A stretch of DNA of 64,000 nucleotides from Sphaerisporangium fuscum (lineage in GTDB: Bacteria > Actinomycetota > Actinomycetes > Streptosporangiales > Streptosporangiaceae), in NCBI RefSeq assembly GCF_018531465.1, contig NZ_JAHDTF010000017.1:124001-188000 (forward strand), in the 5' to 3' direction. The position numbers and the translations under genes are program-made. Below, piece by piece: positions 8,830 to 16,646 of the stretch. How positions within the stretch are numbered: the first letter of the stretch is position 1; every line of letters starts with the position of its first letter. Under the pieces are notes generated by a model that saw only the letters and a program-made list of their open reading frames with translations, was not told where the DNA came from and did not search any database.

Positions 8830-9020
8830 TCAGGGAAGTCCGAGGCGTTTCTGGGACCAGTTCGCCCACACGGTCTTCCCAGGCCGGTGAGGTAGTGGGA
8901 TCACCCCGAAGCCGCCGGCCAGCATCGACACGATCGTCGGGCCTCGGCCGTGAACCGTGTCCAGCCCCACAACGAGCCGCTGTGGCCGTCCCGGGCGGGA
9001 GGACGAAGAGGGCTCACTGA
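8830..9020 (-). pseudogene. Remnant of an RsbW-like (HATPase) anti-sigma factor kinase
   Basis: Reading the minus strand down to the TGA at 8830-8832 gives about 60 residues with no usable start. They contain HGRGPTIVSMLAGGFGVIPL and GKTVWANW, matching the C-terminal end of actinobacterial RsbW/SpoIIAB-type ATP-binding proteins (HGRGL-IV-LA-WGV then GKTVW). The N-terminal ATPase motifs are absent. The fragment abuts the 3' end of the SnoaL pseudogene, so the front half seems to have been lost by deletion. Identification is by pattern, not search. Confidence 0.6.
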
Positions 9021-9462
9021 TCGTCAGCTCCCTCGCCGTGCCTGGCGTCCCCGAACACCATGCGATGCCCCTTGGCCGTGTCCATGTACTCGCGCACGCG
9101 GTGTATCAGCCTTCTCGCAGGTGGAAGATGGAGCAGTAGTCGTTGCGGTAGGCGTTGCCGCCTGCCAACGTGGCCTGCATGGTCTCCACCACCACGGCCA
9201 CATCGCCGTCGGCGTGGAACCCGCGGAAATCCACCGCCACATCGGCGACGAACATGCGCGGGAAGTCGATGGCGAGAAAGTGGGCGATGGCGTCTCTGCC
9301 CACCATGCGGTGCGTCGCGCCGAGCGCTACGGCGATCGCGTTGCCGGGCGGGGCCAGCCATTCCGCGTCCTCCGTGAAGAAGCTCGCGATCACGTGATTG
9401 TCCCGAGGCGGGAATGATCGTTATGCCCGCTTCACCAGCTCGCGGTTCCGTTCACTGGACAT
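9014..9462 (-). pseudogene. SnoaL/NTF2-like protein, broken by a nonsense codon and a 1-nt deletion
   Basis: From ATG 9462 the minus strand reads MSSERNRELVKRA, then TAA at 9421-9423, then in the same frame RSFPPRDNHVIASFFTEDAE. It runs on through a full SnoaL-like body (HRMVGRDAIAHFLAIDF, VVVETMQATLAGG) to FHLREG and a TGA near 9106. The expected end, LIHRVREYMDTAKGH, follows immediately in another frame; one missing C (GGCTGATAC for GGCCTGATAC) explains it. The stop sits where the family has Tyr (RAY-x-x-F). Restored length would be about 148 aa, normal for these ketosteroid-isomerase-fold proteins. The two lesions argue for true decay rather than one sequencing error. Confidence 0.82.
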
Positions 9463-10036
9463 GCCGGGCAGTGTAGGTCGCCTCCCCACCAGCGAACCGG
9501 CCATATCCGGACATCGCCCCCGCTGGTAGGGCCAGCCCAGGCGATGATCATCCGGGTGGGCGTGCCGATGTGTCATCCCGCAGGTCAAGCCAGGCCGCAC
9601 CCTCTGATGATCTGCGCCGTCAGGTTGGAGAAGCCTCATTGATGTGCTTGGCGGGGGCCACGAGTGGTGTGAAGGTCGCGGTAGCCAACGAGCGGTTCTT
9701 GCCCCTGGTCCCTGGCCGTTCTGGTGGGGCGCTGTCTGAGGGGTGGCCGTGTCGAGCCAGGGTGGTGTTGTAGGGGTGGGCTTTTCTGCGCTACGTCGTG
9801 ACCTGGCGGTCTCCAGTTGGTCGCGGTCTGAACGTTGATCCTTGTGGTGTCCCTTGCCGTCTCGATAGTCACTGTTCGGGTGGGCGGCCGTGTTCAGCAA
9901 GGGAAGTGTTGTACGGGTGGGAGTTTCCCGCATTCCGCCGCCACCCGGAGATCATGATCCTGAGCGTGCCGGAGGCAGAGCCCGTCCGGTCGCCGCACGC
10001 GGACCGGTGACCCCCATGACCCCTGCCCGGCAGCGA
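9463..10036. other. 574-bp intergenic tract without a convincing gene
   Basis: No frame shows a recognisable family; the open frames are Pro/Arg/Thr-rich and lack good start signals. The base composition is a little less GC-rich than the neighbouring genes. It contains two imperfect direct repeats of about 55 nt, near 9738-9795 and 9877-9937. Both contain GGCCGTGT and then GTGTTGTA, a G-rich run GGGTGGG, and a T-rich TTT. Together with the adjoining pseudogenes it looks like decayed DNA. Confidence 0.6.
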
Positions 10037-10603
10037 TCACCTGCCCGCGGTCACGGCCTTCAGTTCGTCGAATGACTCTCGGATGATCTGCGGTAGTTCC
10101 GGTTCGCCGGCTTCGCCGACCCAGCGTTCGAACGCGATCCTGAAGACGGCGATCCCCGCCTCGGCCGCCAGGCTCGCGGCGGGGTCCGGGACGCCGCGCC
10201 GGCGCAGGGCCTCGGCGAGCGCCGAGGCGAGGGAGGCGAGCTTGATCAGCTCCCGCTCCCGAAGCTCCGGGTGCGCGGTGATGACGGCGTGCCGCTGCCG
10301 GGCGCCCTCGCGGCGCTGCTCGAACAGGTCGCCGGCGGCCTCGAGGGCCGCGGCTATGGTGTCGATCGGCGTCGTGGAGCCAGGCGCGTCGGCGACGGCG
10401 TTCACGAGGGACTCCTGCAGTGTGGCCGCGCCCCAGAACAGCACCTCGCGCTTGTCGGCGAAGTGCCGGAAGAACGTCCGCTCCGTGAGGCCCGCACGCT
10501 GGGCGATCTCCGCCACAGTCGTCTGTTCGAACCCGCGCTCGCTGTAGAGCTCCATCGCCGCACGCTCGAGTCGGCCGCGTGCGTTCGGCTCCCATCGACC
10601 CAT
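10037..10603 (-). CDS. TetR-family regulator
   Basis: 188 aa from ATG 10603. The N-terminal TetR helix-turn-helix is clear (ELYSERGFEQTTVAEIAQRA, then LTERTFFRHFADKREVLFWG). The helical ligand-binding domain follows and ends in a helix with AVFRIAFERWVGEAG. It is divergent from an SDR-type oxidoreductase; the 122 nt between them hold two copies of a palindromic site (10619-10670). That is the classic arrangement of a local repressor controlling itself and the neighbouring enzyme. The inducing ligand is unknown. Confidence 0.92.
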   Translation of the reverse strand: MGRWEPNARGRLERAAMELYSERGFEQTTVAEIAQRAGLTERTFFRHFADKREVLFWGAATLQESLVNAVADAPGSTTPIDTIAAALEAAGDLFEQRREGARQRHAVITAHPELRERELIKLASLASALAEALRRRGVPDPAASLAAEAGIAVFRIAFERWVGEAGEPELPQIIRESFDELKAVTAGR

Positions 10604-10618
10604 GCCCCTGATCGTAGT

Positions 10619-10670
10619 GGATGACAGCGACTGACATCAGAGCTAAGCTGATGACAGTAGCTGACATCAG
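10619..10670. promoter_or_regulatory. Two tandem operator copies for the TetR regulator
   Basis: GATGACAGCGACTGACATC at 10620-10638 and GATGACAGTAGCTGACATC at 10650-10668 are near-identical and exactly 30 bp apart, about three helical turns. The second lies in the near-palindrome CTGATGACAG-TAG-CTGACATCAG. Position between divergent starts supports a TetR operator pair. Confidence 0.8.
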
Positions 10671-10725
10671 CTGGCTCCCGGGGTACCCCTGTGCCCGGGG
10701 AGGCCGGCTCACGGAAGGGTTTCTC

Positions 10726-11658
10726 ATGCGCGTTTTCGTCACCGGGGCGTCCGGCTGGATCGGTTCCGCCGTCGTCCCCGAGCTCATCGGCGCGGGTCAC
10801 CAGGTCATCGGACTGGCGCGCTCGGACGCCTCGGCCGCCGCCCTCACCGCGGCCGGGGCGGAGGTGCTCCGCGGCACCATCGACGATCTGGACGTCCTGC
10901 GGAACGCCGCCGCGGCGTCGGACGGTGTGATCCACCTCGCGTTCAAGCACGACATCGCCTTCTCCGGAGGGTTCCAGGACGCCGCCGACGCGGACCGTCG
11001 CGCCGTCGAGACGTTCGGCGAGGCTCTTGCCGGTTCTGATCGGCCGCTCGTCATCGCGTCCGGCATACTCGGGCTCGCGCCGGGGCGGGTGGCGACCGAA
11101 CAGGACGGGCGGCTCGACCATGCCGCGGAGAACCTCGGCGAGGCGCCACGGGCTCGGCTGCGCACCGCGCAGGCGACCCTCGCCCTCGCCTCCCGCGGCG
11201 TCCGCTCGTCCGTGCTGCGACTGCCTCCGACCGTCCACGGCGAAGGAGACAACGGCTTCATGGCCGCTCTGGTCGGCATCGCCCGGGACAAGGGCGTGTC
11301 GGGTTACGTCGGCGACGGGTCCAACCGCTGGCCCGCGGCCCACCGGCTCGACGCCGCGCACCTGTTCCGCCTCGCGCTGGAGAAGGCCCCGGCGGAGTCG
11401 GTGCTGCACGGGACGGCCGAGGACGGTGTGCCGATCCGCGCCGTCGCCGAGGTGATCGGCCGCCACCTGGACCTGCCGGTGGTCTCGATCCCCGAGGAGG
11501 AGGCGGGTGCGCACTTCGGCTGGCTGGGCGGCTTCATCGGGCTCGACGCTCCGGCCTCGAGCGCGCTGACCCGCGAGCTGCTGGGGTGGCGGCCGACGCA
11601 GCCGGGCCTGATCGACGACCTCGACAAGGGCCACTACTTCCGCACCCCGTCCGCCTGA
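10726..11658 (+). CDS. Atypical SDR / NAD-dependent epimerase-fold oxidoreductase
   Basis: 310 aa from ATG 10726, with GGAAGG about 8 nt upstream. The N-terminal Rossmann motif TGASGWIG binds NAD(P). The sequence then follows the extended/atypical SDR pattern (GTIDDLDVLRNAAAASDGVI, HLAFKHDI, PTVHGEGDNGF, then a C-terminal LGWRPTQPGLIDDL). The usual YxxxK catalytic pair is not evident, so it may be a reductase of the atypical class or a sensor-like protein. It is probably repressed by the divergent TetR protein through the two operators. The substrate is unknown. Confidence 0.87.
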   Translation: MRVFVTGASGWIGSAVVPELIGAGHQVIGLARSDASAAALTAAGAEVLRGTIDDLDVLRNAAAASDGVIHLAFKHDIAFSGGFQDAADADRRAVETFGEALAGSDRPLVIASGILGLAPGRVATEQDGRLDHAAENLGEAPRARLRTAQATLALASRGVRSSVLRLPPTVHGEGDNGFMAALVGIARDKGVSGYVGDGSNRWPAAHRLDAAHLFRLALEKAPAESVLHGTAEDGVPIRAVAEVIGRHLDLPVVSIPEEEAGAHFGWLGGFIGLDAPASSALTRELLGWRPTQPGLIDDLDKGHYFRTPSA

Positions 11659-11668
11659 CCGATCCGGC

Positions 11669-12733
11669 TCAGGAGACGAGCTGAAGAGCTCGCTCCACCT
11701 CCCTGGTGGCCGTCGAGGTCTCGGTCGAGGTGTAGCCGTCGCGGAGGGAGGCGTCGGGGTCCTTGAGGCCGTTGCCGCTGAGGGTGATCACGACGGTTTG
11801 CCCGGCGGCGAGCCTGCCCTGGTGGTGCTGGTCGAGGAGGCCGGCGACGCCGGCGGCGGAGGCGGGTTCGGCGAAGACGCCGTCGTGGCGGGCGAGCATG
11901 CGGTAGGCGTCGAAGATCTGCTCGTCGGTCACCGCCGCGATCAGCCCGTGGGACTCCTCGCGGGCGGCGACGGCGCCGTCCCAGGTCGCCGGGGCGCCGA
12001 CGCGGATGGCGCTGGCCGCCGTCCGGGGTGCGGCGACCGGCGCCCCGTGGACGAGCGGTGCCGCGCCGGCGGCCTGGAAGCCCCACATGCGGGGCACGCG
12101 GGTGGCGAGGCCGTCGGCGGCGTAGACCTTGTAGCCACCCCAGGTGGCGGTGATGTTGCCGCCGTTGCCCACCGGCAGGCAGTGGATGTCCGGGGCGTCG
12201 CCGAGGGCGTCCACGATCTCGTAGGCGACGGTGCGCTGCCCGGCGAGCCGTAGCTCGTTGCCGACGGAGTTGACGAGCGCGATGGGGTGCTGCGCGGCCA
12301 GTTCGCGGGCGACGCGCATGCAGTCGTCGAACGTGCCCGCGATCTCGATGATCTTCGCGCCGTACCGTACGGCCTGGCCGAGCTTGCCGAGCGCGATCGC
12401 GCCCTTCGGTACCACCACGGCGGCGGTCATCCCCGCCCTGGCGGCGTACGCGGCGGCCGACGCGCTGGTGTTGCCGGTCGAGGCGCACAGGACGATCTCG
12501 GCGCCGGTCTCGGCGGCCCTGCTGACCGCGATCGTCATCCCGCGGTCCTTGAACGACCCGGTGGGGTTGGCGCCCTCGACCTTCAGCCAGACCTCGCAGC
12601 CCGTCCGCGACGACAGGTGCTCCGAGCGCAGCAGCGGAGTGTTGCCCTCGTGGAGGGTGACGACGGGGGTGGTCTCGGTGACGGGGAGCCGGTGCCGGTA
12701 GGGGCTGTCGATCAGGCCGTGCCAGGTGCTCAT
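11669..12733 (-). CDS. thrC: Threonine synthase
   Basis: 354 aa from ATG 12733. The PLP-binding lysine is Lys62 in [11 protein letters not shown], and [15 protein letters not shown] and [16 protein letters not shown] are the phosphate-binding and substrate loops of type II threonine synthases. The enzyme converts O-phospho-L-homoserine to threonine in the cytoplasm. It stands alone rather than in the usual hom-thrC-thrB operon and is divergent from an RpiR regulator, so it is probably a second, specially controlled copy; that is inference. It is convergent with the oxidoreductase gene, 10 nt apart. Confidence 0.92.
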   Translation of the reverse strand: MSTWHGLIDSPYRHRLPVTETTPVVTLHEGNTPLLRSEHLSSRTGCEVWLKVEGANPTGSFKDRGMTIAVSRAAETGAEIVLCASTGNTSASAAAYAARAGMTAAVVVPKGAIALGKLGQAVRYGAKIIEIAGTFDDCMRVARELAAQHPIALVNSVGNELRLAGQRTVAYEIVDALGDAPDIHCLPVGNGGNITATWGGYKVYAADGLATRVPRMWGFQAAGAAPLVHGAPVAAPRTAASAIRVGAPATWDGAVAAREESHGLIAAVTDEQIFDAYRMLARHDGVFAEPASAAGVAGLLDQHHQGRLAAGQTVVITLSGNGLKDPDASLRDGYTSTETSTATREVERALQLVS

Positions 12734-12743
12734 GCCGGGACCA

Positions 12744-12793
12744 TAACATTCGTTTCGTCATACACGTCAACCCGGAATCGATGTAACATTCGT
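12744..12793. promoter_or_regulatory. Direct-repeat operator candidate between thrC and the RpiR gene
   Basis: TAACATTCGT occurs exactly at 12744-12753 and again at 12784-12793, 40 bp apart, in the 64-bp gap between divergent starts. The AT-rich repeats stand out in this GC-rich DNA and sit next to both start codons, a likely binding site for the adjacent RpiR-type regulator. Confidence 0.6.
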
Positions 12794-12797
12794 CAAT

Positions 12798-13631
12798 ATG
12801 GAGCACGATCCTCTGGTGGCCCGCCTCACCGAGCTCTATTCCGGCCTGCCGGCCGGTGAGCGCGCCATCGTGCGAGTGCTGCTCGACGACTATCCGTTCG
12901 CCGCGCTCGGTTCGCTGCGTGCCCTCGCCGAACGGGCGGGGGTCAGCCCGCCGACAGCCTCGCGCCTCGTCGACCGGCTCGGGTTCGCCGGCTTCGCCGA
13001 CTTCCAGGCGGCCGTCCGCGCCACCGCCCGCGAGCAGGACCGGTCGCGGCTGCGCGAGTTCGTCACCCAGCCGCCGGACACCCACCGGGCGGCCGAGGAA
13101 CTGCGCACCGGGCTGGACCGCACCCTCGCCGCCGTCACCGAGCCGCTGCTCGCGGCCGTCGCCGCCCGCCTCGCCGAGGCAGGGGGAGTCTGGGCCCTCG
13201 GCGGCCCGTTGAGCGAGCTCGCCGCCGACTACCTGACCCGGCAGCTCGCGGGCCTGCGTCCGGGCGTGCGCGGTGTCCCGGAGTCACCCGCCGCCCGCGC
13301 CCGCGTCCTGCTCGACCTCGGGCCCGCCGATGTGGTCGTCGCCTACGACTTCCGCCGCTACTCGCCGGACACCGCCCGTTTCGTCCGCGCCGCCCGGAGC
13401 CGGGGCGCACGTCTCGTCCTGGTCACCGACGCCTGGGAGTCCCCCGTGGCCGACCAGGCCGAGGTCCTGATCCGCCTCCCCCGCGAGGCGGCCGGTCCGA
13501 TCGCCCCGCTCACCCACGAGATCGCCGTCACCGAGCTCATCCTCGTCGCCACCGCCGCCCGCCTGACCCCCGCGCCCCGCCTGGCCGACCTCGACGCCGT
13601 CACCCACGAATTACTGCCCCCCGACCTGTGA
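12798..13631 (+). CDS. MurR/RpiR-family regulator with SIS domain
   Basis: 277 aa from ATG 12798. The N-terminal HTH_6 domain (about 1-80) includes SLRALAERAGVSPPTASRLV. A SIS domain (about 110-260) follows, with WALGGPLSELAADYLTRQLA and VVVAYDFRRYSPDTARFVRA. RpiR regulators usually sense phosphorylated sugars through the SIS fold. Here the divergent partner is threonine synthase, not a sugar gene, which is unusual. The GS-rich phosphosugar loop of canonical SIS domains is weakly conserved (WALGGPLS), so another phosphorylated ligand such as O-phosphohomoserine is conceivable. Repression of thrC is inferred from position. Confidence 0.88.
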   Translation: MEHDPLVARLTELYSGLPAGERAIVRVLLDDYPFAALGSLRALAERAGVSPPTASRLVDRLGFAGFADFQAAVRATAREQDRSRLREFVTQPPDTHRAAEELRTGLDRTLAAVTEPLLAAVAARLAEAGGVWALGGPLSELAADYLTRQLAGLRPGVRGVPESPAARARVLLDLGPADVVVAYDFRRYSPDTARFVRAARSRGARLVLVTDAWESPVADQAEVLIRLPREAAGPIAPLTHEIAVTELILVATAARLTPAPRLADLDAVTHELLPPDL

Positions 13632-13721
13632 AACGGAGGCGGCGTGTTCACCTCGGCCGCCCTGGTCGGGGTGGCGCTGCCGGCGGCCGTCGCGGACATG
13701 CTCGGGCGCGGACGACGGGCC

Positions 13722-14123
13722 TCAGGCGCCTCGGCTCTCGTCGGCCGAGGTCGTGACGGCGGGCGTCAGGCGGATGACGGTGGAGCCGGTGGCCCAGCGG
13801 GAGGGGAGGGTCGCGGCGTCCACGGCGTTCAGGCGGTCCTTGGCCAGGGCGGAGACGATCGGGGCGGCCGGCTCCGACGACTGGTCGACCACCTCCACGT
13901 CCGCGTCGAACGAGATCAGCTGGGCGCCGTTGTCCTTGCTGCGCAGGGTGACCCGTACGCGGGACGCCTCCGCCAGGCCGGGGAGCGACTGCTCCTCGCC
14001 GCCGGTCACCACGTAGATCGCGCCGTCGTGCCAGATGTGCCAGGCCAGCCGGTCGCGGCCGGCCAGGGAGATCCACAGGACGCTCGACTTCTTGGCGCCC
14101 TCTTCGATCAGCGTGAGGCTCAC
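13722..14123 (-). CDS. Conserved hypothetical protein (PNPOx-like beta-barrel?)
   Basis: 133 aa from GTG 14123; an upstream TTG at 14132 would add three residues. I recognise the type of sequence (SLTLIEEGAKKSSVLWISL, RLAWHIWHDGAIYVVTGGEE) as a small protein found beside other actinobacterial genes. The alternating strands and W-H-x-GA-x-YVVTGG pattern suggest a split-barrel flavin- or pyridoxamine-oxidase-like fold, without visible cofactor residues. It is divergent from the CitE-like gene. No function can be given. Confidence 0.7.
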   Translation of the reverse strand: MSLTLIEEGAKKSSVLWISLAGRDRLAWHIWHDGAIYVVTGGEEQSLPGLAEASRVRVTLRSKDNGAQLISFDADVEVVDQSSEPAAPIVSALAKDRLNAVDAATLPSRWATGSTVIRLTPAVTTSADESRGA

Positions 14124-14244
14124 AGGTAGCAATCTACGACCGGCGGCGCCGTGCGCGCGCCCCCAGCCGTGTCCGCGCGGAACGCCCGGTTGAAGGACGT
14201 CCAGGCCGCCCGCGGGCGCGTGCGGGCGGGCCAGGGGCTACGGT

Positions 14245-15189
14245 GTGCGCATGCGCTCCCGTCGTTCGTGTCTAGCGGTCCCCGGCAGCAACCCGCGTTT
14301 CCTCGACAAGGCGCAGGGGCTGCCCGCCGACGAGGTCTTCCTCGACCTGGAGGACTCGGTGGCGCCGTCGGCCAAGGAGCAGGCGCGCAAGAACGTCGTG
14401 GAGGCGCTGCGCACCGGCGACTGGGCCGGTAAAACCCGGGTCGTACGCGTGAACGACCTGTCCACGGCATGGACCTACCGCGACGTCATCGAGGTCGTCG
14501 AAGGGGCCGGGGACGCCCTCGACTGCCTGATGCTGCCGAAGGTCGAGGGCGCCGTCCAGGTGGCCTGGCTCGACACGCTGCTCACCCAGATCGAGAAGGC
14601 GACGGGCCTGCCCGTCGGCCGCATCGGCATCGAGGCGCAGATCGAGAACGCCCGCGGGCTGGTCGAGGTCGACGCCATCGCGGCCGCGTCGCCGCGCCTG
14701 GAGACGCTGGTGTTCGGCCCCGCCGACTTCATGGCCTCGATCAACATGAAGACGCTGGTCGTGGGGCAGCAGCCGCCGGGGTACACCGAGGGCGACGCCT
14801 ACCACTACATCCTCATGCGCATCCTGATGGCCGCCAGGAGCCATGATCTGCAGGCGATCGACGGGCCGTACCTCCAGATCAGGGACCTCGACGGGTTCGC
14901 CAAGGTGGCACGCAGGTCGGCGGCGCTCGGCTTCGACGGCAAGTGGGTGCTCCATCCCACGCAGATCGAGGCGGCCAACGAGGTCTACTCGCCGTCCCAG
15001 GACGACTACGACCACGCGGAGCTGATCCTCGACGCCTACGAGTACGCCACGACGGTCGAGAGGCGTGGCGCGGTCATGCTGGGCGACGAGATGATCGACG
15101 AGGCCTCCCGCAAGATGGCCCTGGTCGTCGCCGCCAAGGGCCGAGCCGCCGGGCTCACCCGCACCAAGACCTTCGAGCCGCCGGCCTGA
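14245..15189 (+). CDS. HpcH/HpaI aldolase / CitE-like acyl-CoA lyase
   Basis: 314 aa from GTG 14245 (AGGGG 7 nt upstream; ATG 14251 is the alternative). The CitE/malyl-CoA lyase family pattern is clear: SCLAVPGSNPRFLDKA (CoA and phosphate loop), EVFLDLEDSVAP (Mg2+-binding acids), MLPKVEGA, GIEAQIENARGLV with the conserved Glu, LVFGPADFMASI and KWVLHPTQIEAAN. These enzymes cleave or form malyl-CoA-type thioesters, and some act as malyl-CoA thioesterases. No CoA-pathway genes are next to it, so the substrate (malyl-, beta-methylmalyl- or citramalyl-CoA) is undecided. Confidence 0.9.
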   Translation: MRMRSRRSCLAVPGSNPRFLDKAQGLPADEVFLDLEDSVAPSAKEQARKNVVEALRTGDWAGKTRVVRVNDLSTAWTYRDVIEVVEGAGDALDCLMLPKVEGAVQVAWLDTLLTQIEKATGLPVGRIGIEAQIENARGLVEVDAIAAASPRLETLVFGPADFMASINMKTLVVGQQPPGYTEGDAYHYILMRILMAARSHDLQAIDGPYLQIRDLDGFAKVARRSAALGFDGKWVLHPTQIEAANEVYSPSQDDYDHAELILDAYEYATTVERRGAVMLGDEMIDEASRKMALVVAAKGRAAGLTRTKTFEPPA

Positions 15190-15204
15190 CCCGCACCGGG
15201 CCGG

Positions 15205-15774
15205 TCATGTGGTGACGCCGAACGTCGTGAAGAACCACAGCGCCGAGGTCAGCCACAGGCCGACCAGGGCGCTGAACGCCAGCCCGCCGAGCAGGGGGAG
15301 CGTCCAGGACGGCAGGTCGCGCCTGGGCAGCGAGAGCATCTTGGCGACGAACACGCCGTAGAAGAACGTTCCGAGCAGCGAGTGCACGAGCACCCGCGTG
15401 GAGTCGTAGTGCGCGCCGAGCGCGTACAGGCAGTGGAACGCCACGGGCACCGACAGCAGGAACGCCGCCCGTCCCGACCAGCGGTGCAGGGTGCTCATCC
15501 AGGCCGGCACGCGGATGTCGGAGAGCATGCCGTACATCGCGAGCGCCGAGATCAGCTGGACGATGGCGAGCAGTAACGCGCCGGTCGCGAGCCAGGTCTT
15601 CATCGCCTGGGCCCCCGAGAAGCCGGCCACCCCGACGGCGTACCCGGCCGGCGGGTGTACGCGGCCGTACACGCCGAGGGCGACGGCCACCAGGCCGCCG
15701 GCCAGGAGCGGCACGAGGTACGGCGCGGAGCTCCGCCTCCGCCTGCCGCGGTTGCGGGACTGGGAGATCGTCAT
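15205..15774 (-). CDS. Integral membrane protein (ferric-reductase/b561-like helices, DUF6529-type)
   Basis: 189 aa from ATG 15774; GGAGG lies 6 nt upstream, so longer versions of the frame are not used. After a basic N-terminus there are about five transmembrane helices. His residues occur in or near helices (LHRWSGRAAFLL, FHCLYALGAHYDS, LVHSLLGTFFYGVF), resembling heme-coordinating four-helix proteins. I recall similar sequences labelled DUF6529. It is 17 nt behind a secreted protein gene, and the two probably form an operon. Heme binding is inference from His spacing only. Confidence 0.8.
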   Translation of the reverse strand: MTISQSRNRGRRRRSSAPYLVPLLAGGLVAVALGVYGRVHPPAGYAVGVAGFSGAQAMKTWLATGALLLAIVQLISALAMYGMLSDIRVPAWMSTLHRWSGRAAFLLSVPVAFHCLYALGAHYDSTRVLVHSLLGTFFYGVFVAKMLSLPRRDLPSWTLPLLGGLAFSALVGLWLTSALWFFTTFGVTT

Positions 15775-15791
15775 GGGAAGCCTCCCGGGCA

Positions 15792-16451
15792 TCAGAATGC
15801 GTCGATGAACTCGTCGGCGTCCTGGGGGCGCAGCGTGGCGCCGTCGATGGTGAGGGGGGAGCCGGGGGTGAGGGCCGGGGTGGGGTAGGGCGAGTCGTCG
15901 AGCTTCAGGAGCCCGACCTGCCGCCCGTCGGGCAGGATGATCCACCCTCCGACGATCTTCGCTCCCCGCACCTGAGCGGTGGCGCGGTACAGGCCGGACG
16001 GCTTGGTGACGAGCTTGGCGGTGAACCGCCAGGAGGCCTTGCCCACCTGCAGCCTGCCCTTTGCCTTGGTGTCGGTGAGCGCGGCGGTGAGCAGCGCGTC
16101 GTTCTTGCCGGTCAGCGTGGCGGTGCCGTTCTCCGCGGTGCCCTTGAGCCAGGACTCGCGCCTGCCGTCGCAGAAGTAGGCGACGGCCTTGCCGTTCTTG
16201 ATCGACAGGGCGAGCAGCCCGCCGTTGCCCTGGACGACGCCCGCGTAGTCGGCCCGCCTGGGGGTGGGGTCGGCGGCCGGGGCCGGTGTGGGGGTGGCGG
16301 CGGTGAGGGAGTCGCCGGCCATGGTGGCACGTATGCCGACGGCCTTGGCGGGCGTGTCGGCGCGGGGCGCGGTCTGCCAGCTCGCGACGCCCAGCCCGGC
16401 GGCGAGGACCACCCCCGCGGTCAGCGTGTGAAAGGGCCCCAGCCGTCTCAT
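15792..16451 (-). CDS. Secreted hypothetical protein, partner of the membrane protein
   Basis: 219 aa from ATG 16451; AGGAG 6 nt upstream favours it over the adjacent ATG at 16454. A signal peptide or N-terminal anchor (LTAGVVLAAGLGVASW) is followed by a Pro/Ala/Thr-rich linker. A compact domain of about 140 residues follows (YAGVVQGNGGLLALSIKNGK, AYFCDGRRESWLKGTA, GLYRATAQVRGAKIVGGWII). Repeated short beta-strands and a single Cys suggest an all-beta exported domain. I do not recognise the family. It is the first gene of a two-gene unit with 15205-15774, divergent from the CPBP protease. Confidence 0.8.
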   Translation of the reverse strand: MRRLGPFHTLTAGVVLAAGLGVASWQTAPRADTPAKAVGIRATMAGDSLTAATPTPAPAADPTPRRADYAGVVQGNGGLLALSIKNGKAVAYFCDGRRESWLKGTAENGTATLTGKNDALLTAALTDTKAKGRLQVGKASWRFTAKLVTKPSGLYRATAQVRGAKIVGGWIILPDGRQVGLLKLDDSPYPTPALTPGSPLTIDGATLRPQDADEFIDAF

Positions 16452-16646
16452 CATCTGCTCCTGTGCTTGTTCGGTACTTCCACGCACGGTGGCCGTTTCC
16501 AGGGCAAGTGTCTATGAAGAAATACGTACAGCGAGTGTTTTTGGGGAACTATGCGGCTTTCTGGTGTCTCCTAGCCTGAAGCGGCAAAGGACCCTTGTGT
16601 CGTACAGCGGTAGCCGCGCGAGGAACGTCCAGGTCAGGCGGGAAGA

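Noticed and set aside
13644-14129. Plus-strand frame from GTG 13644 with a good GGAGG site
   Set aside because: The first 25 residues look plausible (FTSAALVGVALPAAVADMLG), but the rest is antisense to the 13722-14123 gene and low complexity. At most a relic of a start.
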